Source: Longitalea luteola (GTDB lineage Bacteria > Bacteroidota > Bacteroidia > Chitinophagales > Chitinophagaceae). From it: a DNA stretch of 64,000 bases. This document shows, one piece after another, positions 36,330 through 46,000 of this stretch. The notes beneath the pieces are model-generated. The model was not told the origin of the DNA. It ran no database searches and worked only from the letters and a program-made list of their open reading frames with translations. Position 1 is the stretch's first letter, and the number at the start of each line of letters is the position of its first letter. The position numbers and the translations under genes were made by a program. The stretch lies in assembly GCF_017356035.1 (NCBI RefSeq), contig NZ_JAFIQX010000007.1:1-64000 (forward strand), written 5' to 3'.

Positions 36330-36549
36330 ATTAGCACATTAGCAGATTATCAAATTAGCGTATTGGTTTTTCCATTTTTATTCAGATATGCATAACTGGT
36401 ATAGTTATTGGAAGGAAGGGGCGGTTTTTAAAATGCTCATATGTGATAATAACTTATAATTAGCCGATAAAGCAGTGGTATAATGCACGATCATCACTTT
36501 ATCTGTTCTCTATTAGCATATTGGCAGATTATCCCATTATCACATTGAC
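36330..36549. repeat. Octad words upstream of the GH114-like gene
   Basis: ATTAGCAC-ATTAGCAG-ATTATCAA-ATTAGCGT (36,330-36,361) and ATTAGCAT-ATTGGCAG-ATTATCCC-ATTATCAC (36,512-36,543). They are separated by AT-rich sequence with no gene. They are inverse relatives of the TAATGTGAT words in the nuo operon. Confidence 0.6.
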
Positions 36550-36566
36550 GAAACAATCCTTATAAT

Positions 36567-37592
36567 ATGAAGAAGATCCAAACCCGCTATCTGTGGATAG
36601 CAGCCTTGTTAGTTTATGGAACAGCCTGTAAGAAGAACACAGGAGACGCTGGCTCAAAAGAAAAAGAAACTTCAAAGATCAATGCAACCGTTGATCATGT
36701 GGAGGAAATGAGGACTTTTATTGAAGACATCAGTGCTTATGCCCGGCAACAGAAGCCCGGCTTTTTGATCGTACCGCAGGATGGACTTCCGTTGTTAACC
36801 AATACAGGTGATACAACCGGTTTGCCTGATACTGCTTATCTGAATGCAATCGATGGCGTAGGGCAGGAGGAAGTGTATTATGGCTACGATAATGCGGATG
36901 ATGTAGCCACTCCATCCGGCGCGCGCAATGCTTACCTGCGCATGTTGCGCCTGGCAGAAAGAAACGGCAAACAGGCGCTTGTCACCGACTATTGCTACAC
37001 GCCTCTGAAGGTTACCAACTCGTACACCAATAATTTCAACAATGGTTTTATTTCCTATGTTGCTACGAGTCGCGAGTTGGATAATATTGCCATCACCACA
37101 CCGCATAATGTGCATGCCGGTAATGTGAATACGCTGAACGATGCAAAGAACTTTCTGTACCTGATCAACCCGCATACCTATTCGAGTAAGTCGGCATTCG
37201 TGAAAAAATTAGATTCTACCAATTTTGATGTGCTTATCCTGGATGGCTTTTTTAACGATGATTCGGAGCCTTTGACGTACAATGACCTGCAGCTGTTAAA
37301 AACAAAAGCCAACGGAGGCAGGCGGTTGGTGCTGGCTTATGTGGCCATTGGACATGCGGAAGATTATCGCGCTTATTGGAATCCGGATTGGTTTACGAAT
37401 CCACCGGCCTGGTTAGATATCGCAGAAGATGAGGATTGGGAGGGCAATTACATGGTACGGTACTGGATGCCCGAATGGAAATCGATCGTTTATGGAAACG
37501 ATACGTCTTATATAAAGCGGTTTACAAATGTTGGTTTCGACGGTGCATACCTCGATCTGTATGATTATGAATATTGGGAAACACATGATTAA
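36567..37592 (+). CDS. GH114-like endo-α-1,4-polygalactosaminidase lipoprotein
   Basis: 341 aa. MKKIQTRYLWIAALLVYGTAC is a lipoprotein signal with Cys followed by KKN. The body is a TIM-barrel of the GH114/TM1410 type: RTFIEDISAYARQQKPGFLIVPQDG, DVLILDGFFNDD, LVLAYVAIGHAEDYRAYWNP and a last strand GFDGAYLDLYDYEYW. Family members cut α-1,4-galactosamine polymers such as Pel-type exopolysaccharide. No polysaccharide genes lie next to it. It ends before two strong hairpins. Confidence 0.75.
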   Translation: MKKIQTRYLWIAALLVYGTACKKNTGDAGSKEKETSKINATVDHVEEMRTFIEDISAYARQQKPGFLIVPQDGLPLLTNTGDTTGLPDTAYLNAIDGVGQEEVYYGYDNADDVATPSGARNAYLRMLRLAERNGKQALVTDYCYTPLKVTNSYTNNFNNGFISYVATSRELDNIAITTPHNVHAGNVNTLNDAKNFLYLINPHTYSSKSAFVKKLDSTNFDVLILDGFFNDDSEPLTYNDLQLLKTKANGGRRLVLAYVAIGHAEDYRAYWNPDWFTNPPAWLDIAEDEDWEGNYMVRYWMPEWKSIVYGNDTSYIKRFTNVGFDGAYLDLYDYEYWETHD

Positions 37593-37683
37593 AGCACATA
37601 ACCGAAAGGTGTAAGGATCATATTTATGGCGTTTGACCATTAATGCCTTTATCTTTTTTGCATTATAGCCATGAATGCATCAG

Positions 37684-37740
37684 CATTCCGCTTCACGCGG
37701 AATGGCTTAACGGAGAACCCGCTGCAAAGCGGGTTTTTTT
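37684..37740 (+). terminator. Tandem hairpins; the second is a rho-independent terminator
   Basis: Hairpin 1: CATTCCGC/GCGGAATG (37684-37691 with 37697-37704), perfect 8 bp. Hairpin 2: AACCCGCT-GCAA-AGCGGGTT (37716-37735), perfect 8 bp with a GNRA-type loop, followed by a run of T. The second has the full form of an intrinsic terminator. Confidence 0.85.
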
Positions 37741-37949
37741 ATTTGCCAGAGGTATCAGATATCGGTATGCTAAAATTCGTATCGGGTGTTGTTTGCACAC
37801 TTATCGCCTAAAACGACGCGCTTTTCGTCTAAAACTGCACAGTTATTTTTTATTAGGTTGTTTTTGACGGGATGATTAATTTTATTGTCAACCGGCTATA
37901 TTTGTTATGTGGTTATGTGCCTAATTGGTAACTAAAAACTAACGGAAAA

Positions 37950-37982
37950 TTTGCCGGTCGATTATCAGGTACTGTATATTTG
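37950..37982 (+). promoter_or_regulatory. Candidate promoter for the 38-61 kb locus
   Basis: TTTG (37950-37953), a 21-bp spacer, then TATATTTG (37975-37982), a good fit to the Bacteroidota -33/-7 pattern. It lies 263 bp before the first gene of the fibre/RHS locus and would leave a long leader; the rest of the 37,741-38,245 gap shows no gene. Confidence 0.45.
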
Positions 37983-38245
37983 CATCATATAGCACTCTCC
38001 AAAAAGAACCTGGAACCATTTTAATAACCCAACCAAAACCTGTTTATGATTTGTAGTATGGAACCAAAACCTTATCGCTTTACCACCCATTTTTCCATTC
38101 ATTCATTTTTCCATTTTATTTATTGAAGCGATCAGCGTGCCGGCTGAACTGACAATGTTTTAGTTCGTCGGTTATTTGTAGTCTTTACCTCCCTTGTTCA
38201 GGGAGCAGGGAATTATTTTTTGTAATTGTAAAACAAAAGTGTTTT

Positions 38246-39352
38246 ATGAATCGCTTCCTTATGTTGCTTGTACTCACCTGTACGGGCCAGGCAATCTATG
38301 CCCAATATGTATACACGATCAAAGCGGATAGTGTGAAGATCACTAACACCTGTGATACCGCGGAGCTCATTATCGAAAACCATACACAAAATGTTCCCGG
38401 GTTCCTGTATAATAAAGGTAAGGGACGTACGGAGTTCCGGCGAGGGGTGTTTGCCATCAATGACAGTCTCTATCTTATAGGCGGCGATACGATGAACCTG
38501 TATAAAGGCCGGGTGAACGTAACAGCTTCGAATGGTTTGCATGCTAATGACGGCCACGTGAAGATGGGCGGTGAATTGGTTGACATCGAAACAGACCTGA
38601 AGTTCCGGTTCACGGATGAAGAGCTTTTTACCGCCAAGTGGTTCCGGGTCAAATCGCACGATGATAATTCTTTCTTCCAAATTCAGGAAAATTATGAGGG
38701 GCAGGATCCTAATGGGCAGGAATATAACCCCACTTCATTAGTTTTTCATTCCTGGACGCCCTCTTCACATGCAAGTTTTGGGTGCGATCATACGGGCTTT
38801 TCTGTTTCCGCCGGTGCACCCGGAAATATGAATAAAGCATTAAGGTTTGATACGGTTGCTTTGCAGGTTATTAATGGGCGTATGACGGTTGGTTTCCCGG
38901 GCGGAGGCCCCCATTATAGTCTTGGCACAGCAACGTTGCATATTGCTGCCGGAACTTCTGCGCCCGGTACCGCTCCCCTGAAATTTGCTCCAGGCCCATT
39001 ACTTACTACCATAGAAAACAATGCTGTGGAATACGATGGCAATGATCTGTACTTAACACAAGGTTCCATTCGGTACAAGCTTGCCAAAATGCTCGACGGC
39101 CAGTTGACCACCAATTTTGGCGGCCCCTCTTTAGGCGCCTTCAATTCAGTTACTACCAGCCTTACGGTTACCGGCGCCAAACCTGGCGATGTTGTAAATG
39201 TAAGCGCCAACAGCGGCGCCGTTAATCCGCCTTCTATTATAGTTACCGCTTATGTAACGTCGAACAACACCGTAACGCTGCAGGCTTACAATGCCAGCAA
39301 CAGTGCCGTAACCATTGCAGCTGATACTTATAAAGTAAGAGTGATCAAGTAA
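38246..39352 (+). CDS. Secreted protein with repeated N-terminal module (copy 1)
   Basis: 368 aa. Signal peptide MNRFLMLLVLTCTGQAIYA, then the module YTIKADSVKITNTCDTAEL…IIENHTQNVPGFLYNKGKG…RTEFRRG (about residues 22-75) shared with genes at 61,241, 63,114 and 63,259. The rest is β-rich with short Thr/Gly/Asn repeats (NVTASNGLHANDG, ITVTAYVTSNNT-like) and lacks the coiled-coil tail of copy 2. No known domain recognised. Probably a surface fibre or adhesin-like protein opening the locus. Confidence 0.75.
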   Translation: MNRFLMLLVLTCTGQAIYAQYVYTIKADSVKITNTCDTAELIIENHTQNVPGFLYNKGKGRTEFRRGVFAINDSLYLIGGDTMNLYKGRVNVTASNGLHANDGHVKMGGELVDIETDLKFRFTDEELFTAKWFRVKSHDDNSFFQIQENYEGQDPNGQEYNPTSLVFHSWTPSSHASFGCDHTGFSVSAGAPGNMNKALRFDTVALQVINGRMTVGFPGGGPHYSLGTATLHIAAGTSAPGTAPLKFAPGPLLTTIENNAVEYDGNDLYLTQGSIRYKLAKMLDGQLTTNFGGPSLGAFNSVTTSLTVTGAKPGDVVNVSANSGAVNPPSIIVTAYVTSNNTVTLQAYNASNSAVTIAADTYKVRVIK

Positions 39353-39441
39353 TCGAACAGATAGCATTGACCACTTTTTAAGCATAGCTGATGGGCTCAT
39401 GTAACAAAGTAAATATGTTCTCAATTATTTAAATATTTTTT

Positions 39442-41907
39442 TTGCCTAAGGGTATCGTAACCATATTGATCCTGATGTGCTGCATGGGTGCAAATGCACA
39501 GATAATTCAACCTGACATTGGCAAAGAGGTGAGGCCTGTTTTGTCAACGCTTAAACAAAAAGCAAACACCGTGAAGGATTCCGTAATTACATCAACCAAA
39601 CAGGTATTGCAACAGGCGCCGGTTCAACGCGGTGCAGGTACTGTGCTGCATGCGGTTGATACGGCCATCCCGAAAAGGGCCTTGCCGGCAGAGCCGCTCA
39701 CAGCAACGGATGACGATGCACCTACCACCTGGCTCCTGGAGCACCGCGGTTGCAAAACCGTCATTAAAGTGCCCATTTATGCTTATGTATATGTGCCTGT
39801 CATGAAAGAACCCATGAAGATGATTGAACCTGCAAAGCCAGCGCGCACGCCTTTCCTGCAGGTGCATGGTAATATCATGTACAATGTGAATTATTATAGT
39901 AATATAGATACGCCTTTTAACGAACAGGATATTTATCAGCATACGGTTCAAACCTACCTGGACGTAACAGTTAAAGGAAAATATCCCATGCGGGTGTACC
40001 TGACCAACCGGTTCACCAATTCCAGGCTATTCCGGAATTTTTCAGACCTCAATTTGAATTATAACAATACCCAATTCACCCAGAAAATAAAGACCCAGGT
40101 ACGGGATAAGTTCCTGGCTTCTTTACCATCCCCAACTGCACCGGACAGTTTGAAAAATGAACTGGAGGCGGCGATCAAAAAATTAAAAATGCTCGATGGA
40201 TGGATCAAAAATCCGGGGCTGATCCAGAAAATGGTAGAAGCAAGGGAGAAAGCCATGTGCGATTCCCTGGCGAGGCTGGCGAACAAATGGGACACCACTT
40301 TCCAGGTTCAACCTTCATTAAAAATAGTAGATACGGCATTGTCCCGCCTGGGTTTAGATACTTCAGATATCCATGCTGAGTATGCAAAGCGTAAGCAACA
40401 GGCCGATTCATTGCGTGCGCAGGTGGTGGTATTACAGCAACTGATCAAAACAGCTAAAGGAAGATCGCAGGAAGCGGTGAACAAAGTGCTCAGGGATATA
40501 GAACAGGCAAAAAGTGCGGGTAAGCTGAAAGAGATCATGGAAGAGAACCAGATCGCTGATACTATTCTACCCAAAGGTTATAAAACATTAATGGCTACCC
40601 GTTCATTCGGTATAGGCAGGACAGTGGTGAATTATTCCGAACTGTCGGCCAAAAATATCTCAGTGAATGGATTCCAGGCGGAATACAATCCGGATGCATA
40701 TTATGCAGTTGCTACCGGCAGTGTTGATTACCGGTTCCGCGATTTTATTGTAAAAGGGCCGAAGCAGTCGGGCCAATACCTCACGGTGTTGCGCTATGGC
40801 CGGGGATTGAAAGACGGCAATAATATCATCTTTACCTGGTTTGGCGGCCGCCGGCAATTATACAACTCCGGTATGGTGGATTCGCAACAGGTACAAACGC
40901 CTTCTTCCGGTTTGATGGGTTTTACGCTGGAAGGTACTTACAAGCTCACCAAAAATATTTTGTTGACGGCTGAAGTAGCCAAATCTTCTTATCCCGTTTA
41001 TGCAAAAGATTCATCGCATAATAACAGCCTGCCTTCGCAGATGCTGGAGATGAGCAATCGTCATAATGAAGCGTATTCGCTGAAAGCAGATGCTTTCTTT
41101 CCTAAAACAGAAACTACGGTACGAGGCATCTTAAAACGCCTGGGCGCCAATTTTCAATCGTTCAGCACCTTTACGGATGGTTCTGCGCAAACTGCCTGGA
41201 GTGCTCATGTGCAGCAGCTGTTCTTCAAACGGCAGCTGACCATGGTCTTGGGCGCAAACACAAACGACTTCAGCAATCCGTTTATTGGCAGTCAGTATAA
41301 AAGTACAACGATATTCAAAAGTATACAGGCCACCTGGCGCAGGAACCGATGGCCGGTTATGTCGGCAGGTTATTTCCCCAGCAGCCAGATCACTAAACTG
41401 GGTGACGGGCAATACCAGGAAAATCTCTTTTATACACTTACTGGTAATGTTACGCATACATACAAAGTGCGCCAGTTAATGATGAATTCGGCATTGGTGT
41501 ATACCCAGTTCTATAACCGTTCTTCCGATTCAGGTTTTGTGTACTTCAATACAAAGAACCTGTTGCTGAGCCAATCGGCGTTCATGCAGCAGTTAACGCT
41601 GCAAGCCAATGCGGCCGCCGCCATTAACCAGGATTACCGGTTATATACACTTGAAGGCAAATTTTTGCTCCCCCTCCTCGGGAGGGGGCAGGGGGGAGGC
41701 CTCGACCTGTCAATAGGTGCAGGTCTTAAATACAATTATCAAACGCAATTTAATATAGAACAGCTTGGGTATTCTGCAGAAACAACCGTGCAGCTGCCGA
41801 AGTTGGGACAAATACAATTTTCAGCCGAGAAAGGGTTTATTCCCGGTATGAATAAACAACTCGTGCCGAATAATACCGGCAGGGCCACTTATTTTAAAAC
41901 TTTTTGA
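39442..41907 (+). CDS. Predicted outer-membrane β-barrel protein with periplasmic coiled coil
   Basis: 821 aa starting at TTG 39442; an in-frame TAA lies 12 bp upstream and no ATG precedes the signal peptide (…GIVTILILMCCMGANA-Q). Residues ~215-370 are helical and charged (coiled-coil-like: DSLKNELEAAIKKLKM, AYAKRKQQADSLRAQV-type). Residues ~380-821 alternate like β-strands and end in Phe (…GRATYFKTF), the usual outer-membrane assembly signal. A GC-rich palindrome inserted at 41,667 adds LPLLGRGQGGG. Not recognised as a known family. Its place 10 bp before the Ig-like gene and upstream of two giant proteins suggests a transport or anchoring role. Confidence 0.7.
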   Translation: MPKGIVTILILMCCMGANAQIIQPDIGKEVRPVLSTLKQKANTVKDSVITSTKQVLQQAPVQRGAGTVLHAVDTAIPKRALPAEPLTATDDDAPTTWLLEHRGCKTVIKVPIYAYVYVPVMKEPMKMIEPAKPARTPFLQVHGNIMYNVNYYSNIDTPFNEQDIYQHTVQTYLDVTVKGKYPMRVYLTNRFTNSRLFRNFSDLNLNYNNTQFTQKIKTQVRDKFLASLPSPTAPDSLKNELEAAIKKLKMLDGWIKNPGLIQKMVEAREKAMCDSLARLANKWDTTFQVQPSLKIVDTALSRLGLDTSDIHAEYAKRKQQADSLRAQVVVLQQLIKTAKGRSQEAVNKVLRDIEQAKSAGKLKEIMEENQIADTILPKGYKTLMATRSFGIGRTVVNYSELSAKNISVNGFQAEYNPDAYYAVATGSVDYRFRDFIVKGPKQSGQYLTVLRYGRGLKDGNNIIFTWFGGRRQLYNSGMVDSQQVQTPSSGLMGFTLEGTYKLTKNILLTAEVAKSSYPVYAKDSSHNNSLPSQMLEMSNRHNEAYSLKADAFFPKTETTVRGILKRLGANFQSFSTFTDGSAQTAWSAHVQQLFFKRQLTMVLGANTNDFSNPFIGSQYKSTTIFKSIQATWRRNRWPVMSAGYFPSSQITKLGDGQYQENLFYTLTGNVTHTYKVRQLMMNSALVYTQFYNRSSDSGFVYFNTKNLLLSQSAFMQQLTLQANAAAAINQDYRLYTLEGKFLLPLLGRGQGGGLDLSIGAGLKYNYQTQFNIEQLGYSAETTVQLPKLGQIQFSAEKGFIPGMNKQLVPNNTGRATYFKTF
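41667..41700. repeat. GC-rich palindromic element inside the barrel gene
   Basis: GCTCCCCCTCCTCGGGAGGG followed by GGCAGGGGGGAGGC; in frame, giving a Leu-Pro-Gly-Arg-rich stretch in an extracellular-loop-like position. Same element as 18,771 and 43,354. Confidence 0.8.
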
Positions 41908-41917
41908 ACAGGTTATT

Positions 41918-43021
41918 ATGTCTAGAAAATGGATGCTGCTTTGTTTATTGCTGTCCGGGGTAATGGTTACTTCACAAGCACAGCTAAGCATGACATTACA
42001 GGTGCCACCGGCAGGCGTACTCATGAAAAATCAGTTATGGAATGTAGTGCTGGTAAATGCCGGTAATTTCAATATGCTGGTAAAAGTAAATCTGGTTTTG
42101 CTGGATGCGCAGACCAACCAGCCGGTGATCACTGCGGTATCGGCGCCCGTGGCCTTGGGCAAAGGCGCCCGGCAGTTACAGGCCAAAGATGTTGCCCCTG
42201 TTCAATACACCTATAGTATTACGGCCGGGAAGGTTGATATGGACCCAAACGGTTTGTTACCGGCCGGCCGTTACCAGGCCTGTTATTCAATAGTGAGCGC
42301 AGACAAAGGGAATATTACCTGGGTGGAGAATTGTATTCCCGTTAACGTGGATCCGTTGAGCCCGCCCTTGCTGAATACCCCTGCCAACGAGGATAAATTG
42401 ATTACGCCATATCCGCAATTTACGTGGTTGCCGCCTACGCCGTTAGGACTGTTCAATGACCTGGGTTATGCCATTGTGGTCGTAGAGGTTTTGCCGGGGC
42501 AGGGAAAAGCCGATGCTATTCAACAGAATGTGCCATTGAACGCTTCTGTATATACGAAAGATCTTTTTTGGAATTATCCTGCATCAACCAGGTCATTGGA
42601 TACCGGCAAGGTGTATGCATGGCGGATAGTAGCTATGAATAGTGGCAAAGCGGTTGCGTTGAGTGATATCTGGACGTTCGGGGTAACGGCTGTTAAACCG
42701 GCTGTTGCCACTGTAAAAGAAGCGCCTTATGTTGAAGTACAACGCGCCCAGGACGCCTCTATTGCCACTGCAGGGAACGTGCTGCGGGTAACTTATAATA
42801 ATGCAGCCGCCGATACCTCAATAAAATATACCATTACCAGTATTGAAGAGCCCGGTAACCCGGTCGTACAGGAAGGTGAGTTGAAGGTGCAATATGGCCC
42901 CAACCAGTTGCAGGTGCCCATAAAGAAAAATAGAAGGATCGTTGAAAGCAGGGTATACCTGTTCCGGTTTACCAGCAGCCGTAATGAAAGCTGGAGTGTA
43001 AAATTCACTGTGACGAAATAA
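41918..43021 (+). CDS. Secreted protein with Ig-like and fibronectin-III-like regions
   Basis: 367 aa. Signal peptide MSRKWMLLCLLLSGVMVTSQAQ. Residues ~25-145 form a β-domain (LSMTLQVPPAGVLMKNQLWNV...). Residues ~150-245 look FnIII-like: PPLLNTPANEDKLITPYPQFTW then DTGKVYAWRIVAMNSGKAVALSDIWTF. A third β-region closes the protein. Starts 10 bp after the barrel gene. Function unknown; probably a periplasmic or surface partner of the barrel or the giant proteins. Confidence 0.7.
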   Translation: MSRKWMLLCLLLSGVMVTSQAQLSMTLQVPPAGVLMKNQLWNVVLVNAGNFNMLVKVNLVLLDAQTNQPVITAVSAPVALGKGARQLQAKDVAPVQYTYSITAGKVDMDPNGLLPAGRYQACYSIVSADKGNITWVENCIPVNVDPLSPPLLNTPANEDKLITPYPQFTWLPPTPLGLFNDLGYAIVVVEVLPGQGKADAIQQNVPLNASVYTKDLFWNYPASTRSLDTGKVYAWRIVAMNSGKAVALSDIWTFGVTAVKPAVATVKEAPYVEVQRAQDASIATAGNVLRVTYNNAAADTSIKYTITSIEEPGNPVVQEGELKVQYGPNQLQVPIKKNRRIVESRVYLFRFTSSRNESWSVKFTVTK

Positions 43022-43097
43022 CCAGCTATCTAAAGAACGCATAACGTTGATATAAAGACTTGAATAATTACTGCACCACCATATATACCCCAGTACT

Positions 43098-46000
43098 ATG
43101 ATATTGAGTTTAGCTTATAGGTATCAGAAACATATCGCCTTATTCCTGATAAGTATTTCATTTGTTCAGGTGACAATTGCAGAGCGGATTGTTTACTATA
43201 AAGGATCGTCAACAGTAACTTTTTCTTATAAAAGTTATGGTGAAAAGGGTATTGGAAGTCCTGCCTTTTCATTTGAGAAGATGAAGAGCCCGGAGTTGGA
43301 TTACAAGCCCCGAATTTCGGAAGTTGGCCAATATAGTCAGAGTGATGCAAACTCCCCCTCCACTGAAGGGGGCCGGCGGGAGGCCGTATTCATCGGCGGT
43401 CCCACACAACCCGAGAGCCAGTCGTTCTCATCGGTTAACAGCAACAACATGGTTGACCTGTTCACCGGTGATTTCAGCTACAATATTCCGTTGCTCGATG
43501 TGGGCGGTTACCCGGTCAATATCGCTTATCACAGTGGTATTACCATGGATGAAGAAGCCAGCTGGGTAGGTCTTGGCTGGAATATCAATCCTGGTTCCAT
43601 TACGCGTAATATGCGTGGTGTGCCGGATGATTTCAATGGCGGGGCCGATACCATGAAGAAAGTGTCTTCGATAAAGCCAAATAAGAACTGGGGAGTTACA
43701 GTAGGAGCGGATTTTGAATTGTTTGGTCTTTCTGCGTATGCAAAAAACAACCAGATTGTTATCGATACCGTTAGTAAGGGCATAACCGTTGGCGGAAGTT
43801 TTGGCATCTTTCACAATACCTATAAAGGCTGGGGTTTTGAACGTTCTTTGAATGCCTCAATTAATGTAGGTAACAAATCAACCGGTACCCTGAGCGGGGG
43901 CCTTTCCCTGACGGATAATTCGCAGGAAGGTATTACCATAAGGCCCAGTTTGTCGTACCAATATACGTTGAATACCAAAAATGAAAATTTTACTGCCGGA
44001 GCCGGCATATCTCTGGCTGCTCCTTACAATTCCAGAACTGGCTTAAAAGCCATTCAGTTAGGAATGAATGTAAAGCCAAGGATATATGGTATAAGCAGAC
44101 GCTTCGAGGCTGGTCTCGACTTTGCCTGGCCTACCTATTCACCCAGCATCACGATGCCAATGACCAATTCAAACACCAGCGTCACAATTAAGGTGGGATA
44201 TGAGGCAAAAGGAACCCATCCTACAGGATTCATAAGTGGCTATTGGGGTCAGGAGTATATAGCACCAGCAGATACCTCGGTGTCCATCCCTGTCTTTGGT
44301 TACCTTAATTACCAGAACCTGGTTGGTAACCGCGACGCCGTAACAGATTTTAACCGGGAAAAAGAAATGATCTACCGCGAAAAACCGGCTATTCCACACA
44401 TTGCTGTACCATCTTACACTTATGATGTGTTTTCAATGTCGGGTGAAGGTACGGGAGGGAGCTTCCGGCCATATCGCGGCGACATAGGATTTATTGCAGA
44501 TCACCGCAGCCGCACAAAAACAACTACCGATGCTGCGAGTATTGATATCGGATTAGGCGACGCCGTTCATGGTGGAGTGGATTTGAACCGCAATTATTCA
44601 TATACTCAAACCGGACCCTGGGAATCGGAAAATATTATAGCAAATACGATCAATTTCAAAAGCAGTAAAAAGCTGTTTGAAGCGGTGTATTTTCGTAATC
44701 CAGCAGAAAAAGCGATCAATACAACTGCTTTTTATGACGCTATTGGCGGCGATGACGTAGTGGTGCCTGCCCTCGCACAGGACAGCAGGAACAGTCCGTC
44801 AATAACTGCCTCCAATACACTTAACAGATACAGCGGAAAAACCAAGGTAGGCAGTATTGATATCAATGCAGCCAGTGCTACCCGCAATACCCGCGACAAA
44901 CGGTCGCAGGTGATTACCTACCTCACTGCACAGGAAGCAGCTGTTTCGGGATTGGATAAATACATCTATCATCATACTATAAATAAATTCGGATCCCGCC
45001 ATTGTGACGATGTTTCTGTAAGTGACAAATTGGGTAAAGGCGTCGGTGTGATCGGCTATTATTACCCCAATAGAGAATTCAAACCTCCCTATTTTAATCC
45101 GACACAACTAAACTCAACTATTTACTTCGATTGGGAAAGGTGGACGCCTTACTGGCTTGATAAGGACGGGTATCCGCGAATCAAGATTGACAGAAATTTC
45201 GTGAATGATAATTTCACTGTTCGCTGGCTGGGCAGCCTGAAAGCTCCGGTGACGGGCACTTATGATTTTGGCGTGCGGATGGACGACAGATGCCGGCTAT
45301 GGATGAATGATACCTTGTTGTTTGATAACTGGAAGCCAGGTTCCGGCCCCGATTGGATGACGAAAAGGATAAACCTGGTCAAGGACCATTTCTATAAACT
45401 TCGGGTAGAATACATAGAGTTGGGTGGTAATGGTTATGCACATATGGCATTTGCCTGGAGAAGACCCGACCAGCAAAATCGCCCGTGGGACAAGGACCAT
45501 AAAGATTCTATTCCCGGAATCTACATGTATCCTCCCACATATGTTGATACCGCTATTGTTGATGAGGTCATTACACGCGAAGACCGCGTGAATAATTTCC
45601 GTAAAAGCAACCATATCTCAGAAATAAATGTGCTGAATCCCGATGGGCGGCGATATGTATACGGTATACCGGTATATAATATTCAACAGAAGGAAGTAAG
45701 CTTTTCTGTAACAAAAGACAACCGTCAGAATAACCAGACGGGGATGACCACTTTCTCTCCCGATGAAAACAGTACGCGTAACTCCAGTGGTAAGTCGGGC
45801 TATTACAGCCGGCAGGAAACGCCCGCCTATGCACACTCGTTCCTGTTGACGGGCATTTTGTCGCCCGACTATGTAGATGTTACCAGTAATGGTATCAGCG
45901 ATGATGACATTGGCGATGCGGTGAAATTCAATTATGCCAAAAGCGCCGGTATTGCAAGTCCTTTTGAATGGCGCGCACCTTATAACGACAGCGCCAATTA

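Noticed and set aside
37643-37867. Small open frame across the tandem hairpins
   Set aside because: It is encoded by the terminator hairpins and low-complexity sequence; no protein-like features.
39442-41907. Barrel gene as a TonB-dependent receptor
   Set aside because: No plug domain or TonB box is seen before the β-rich part.
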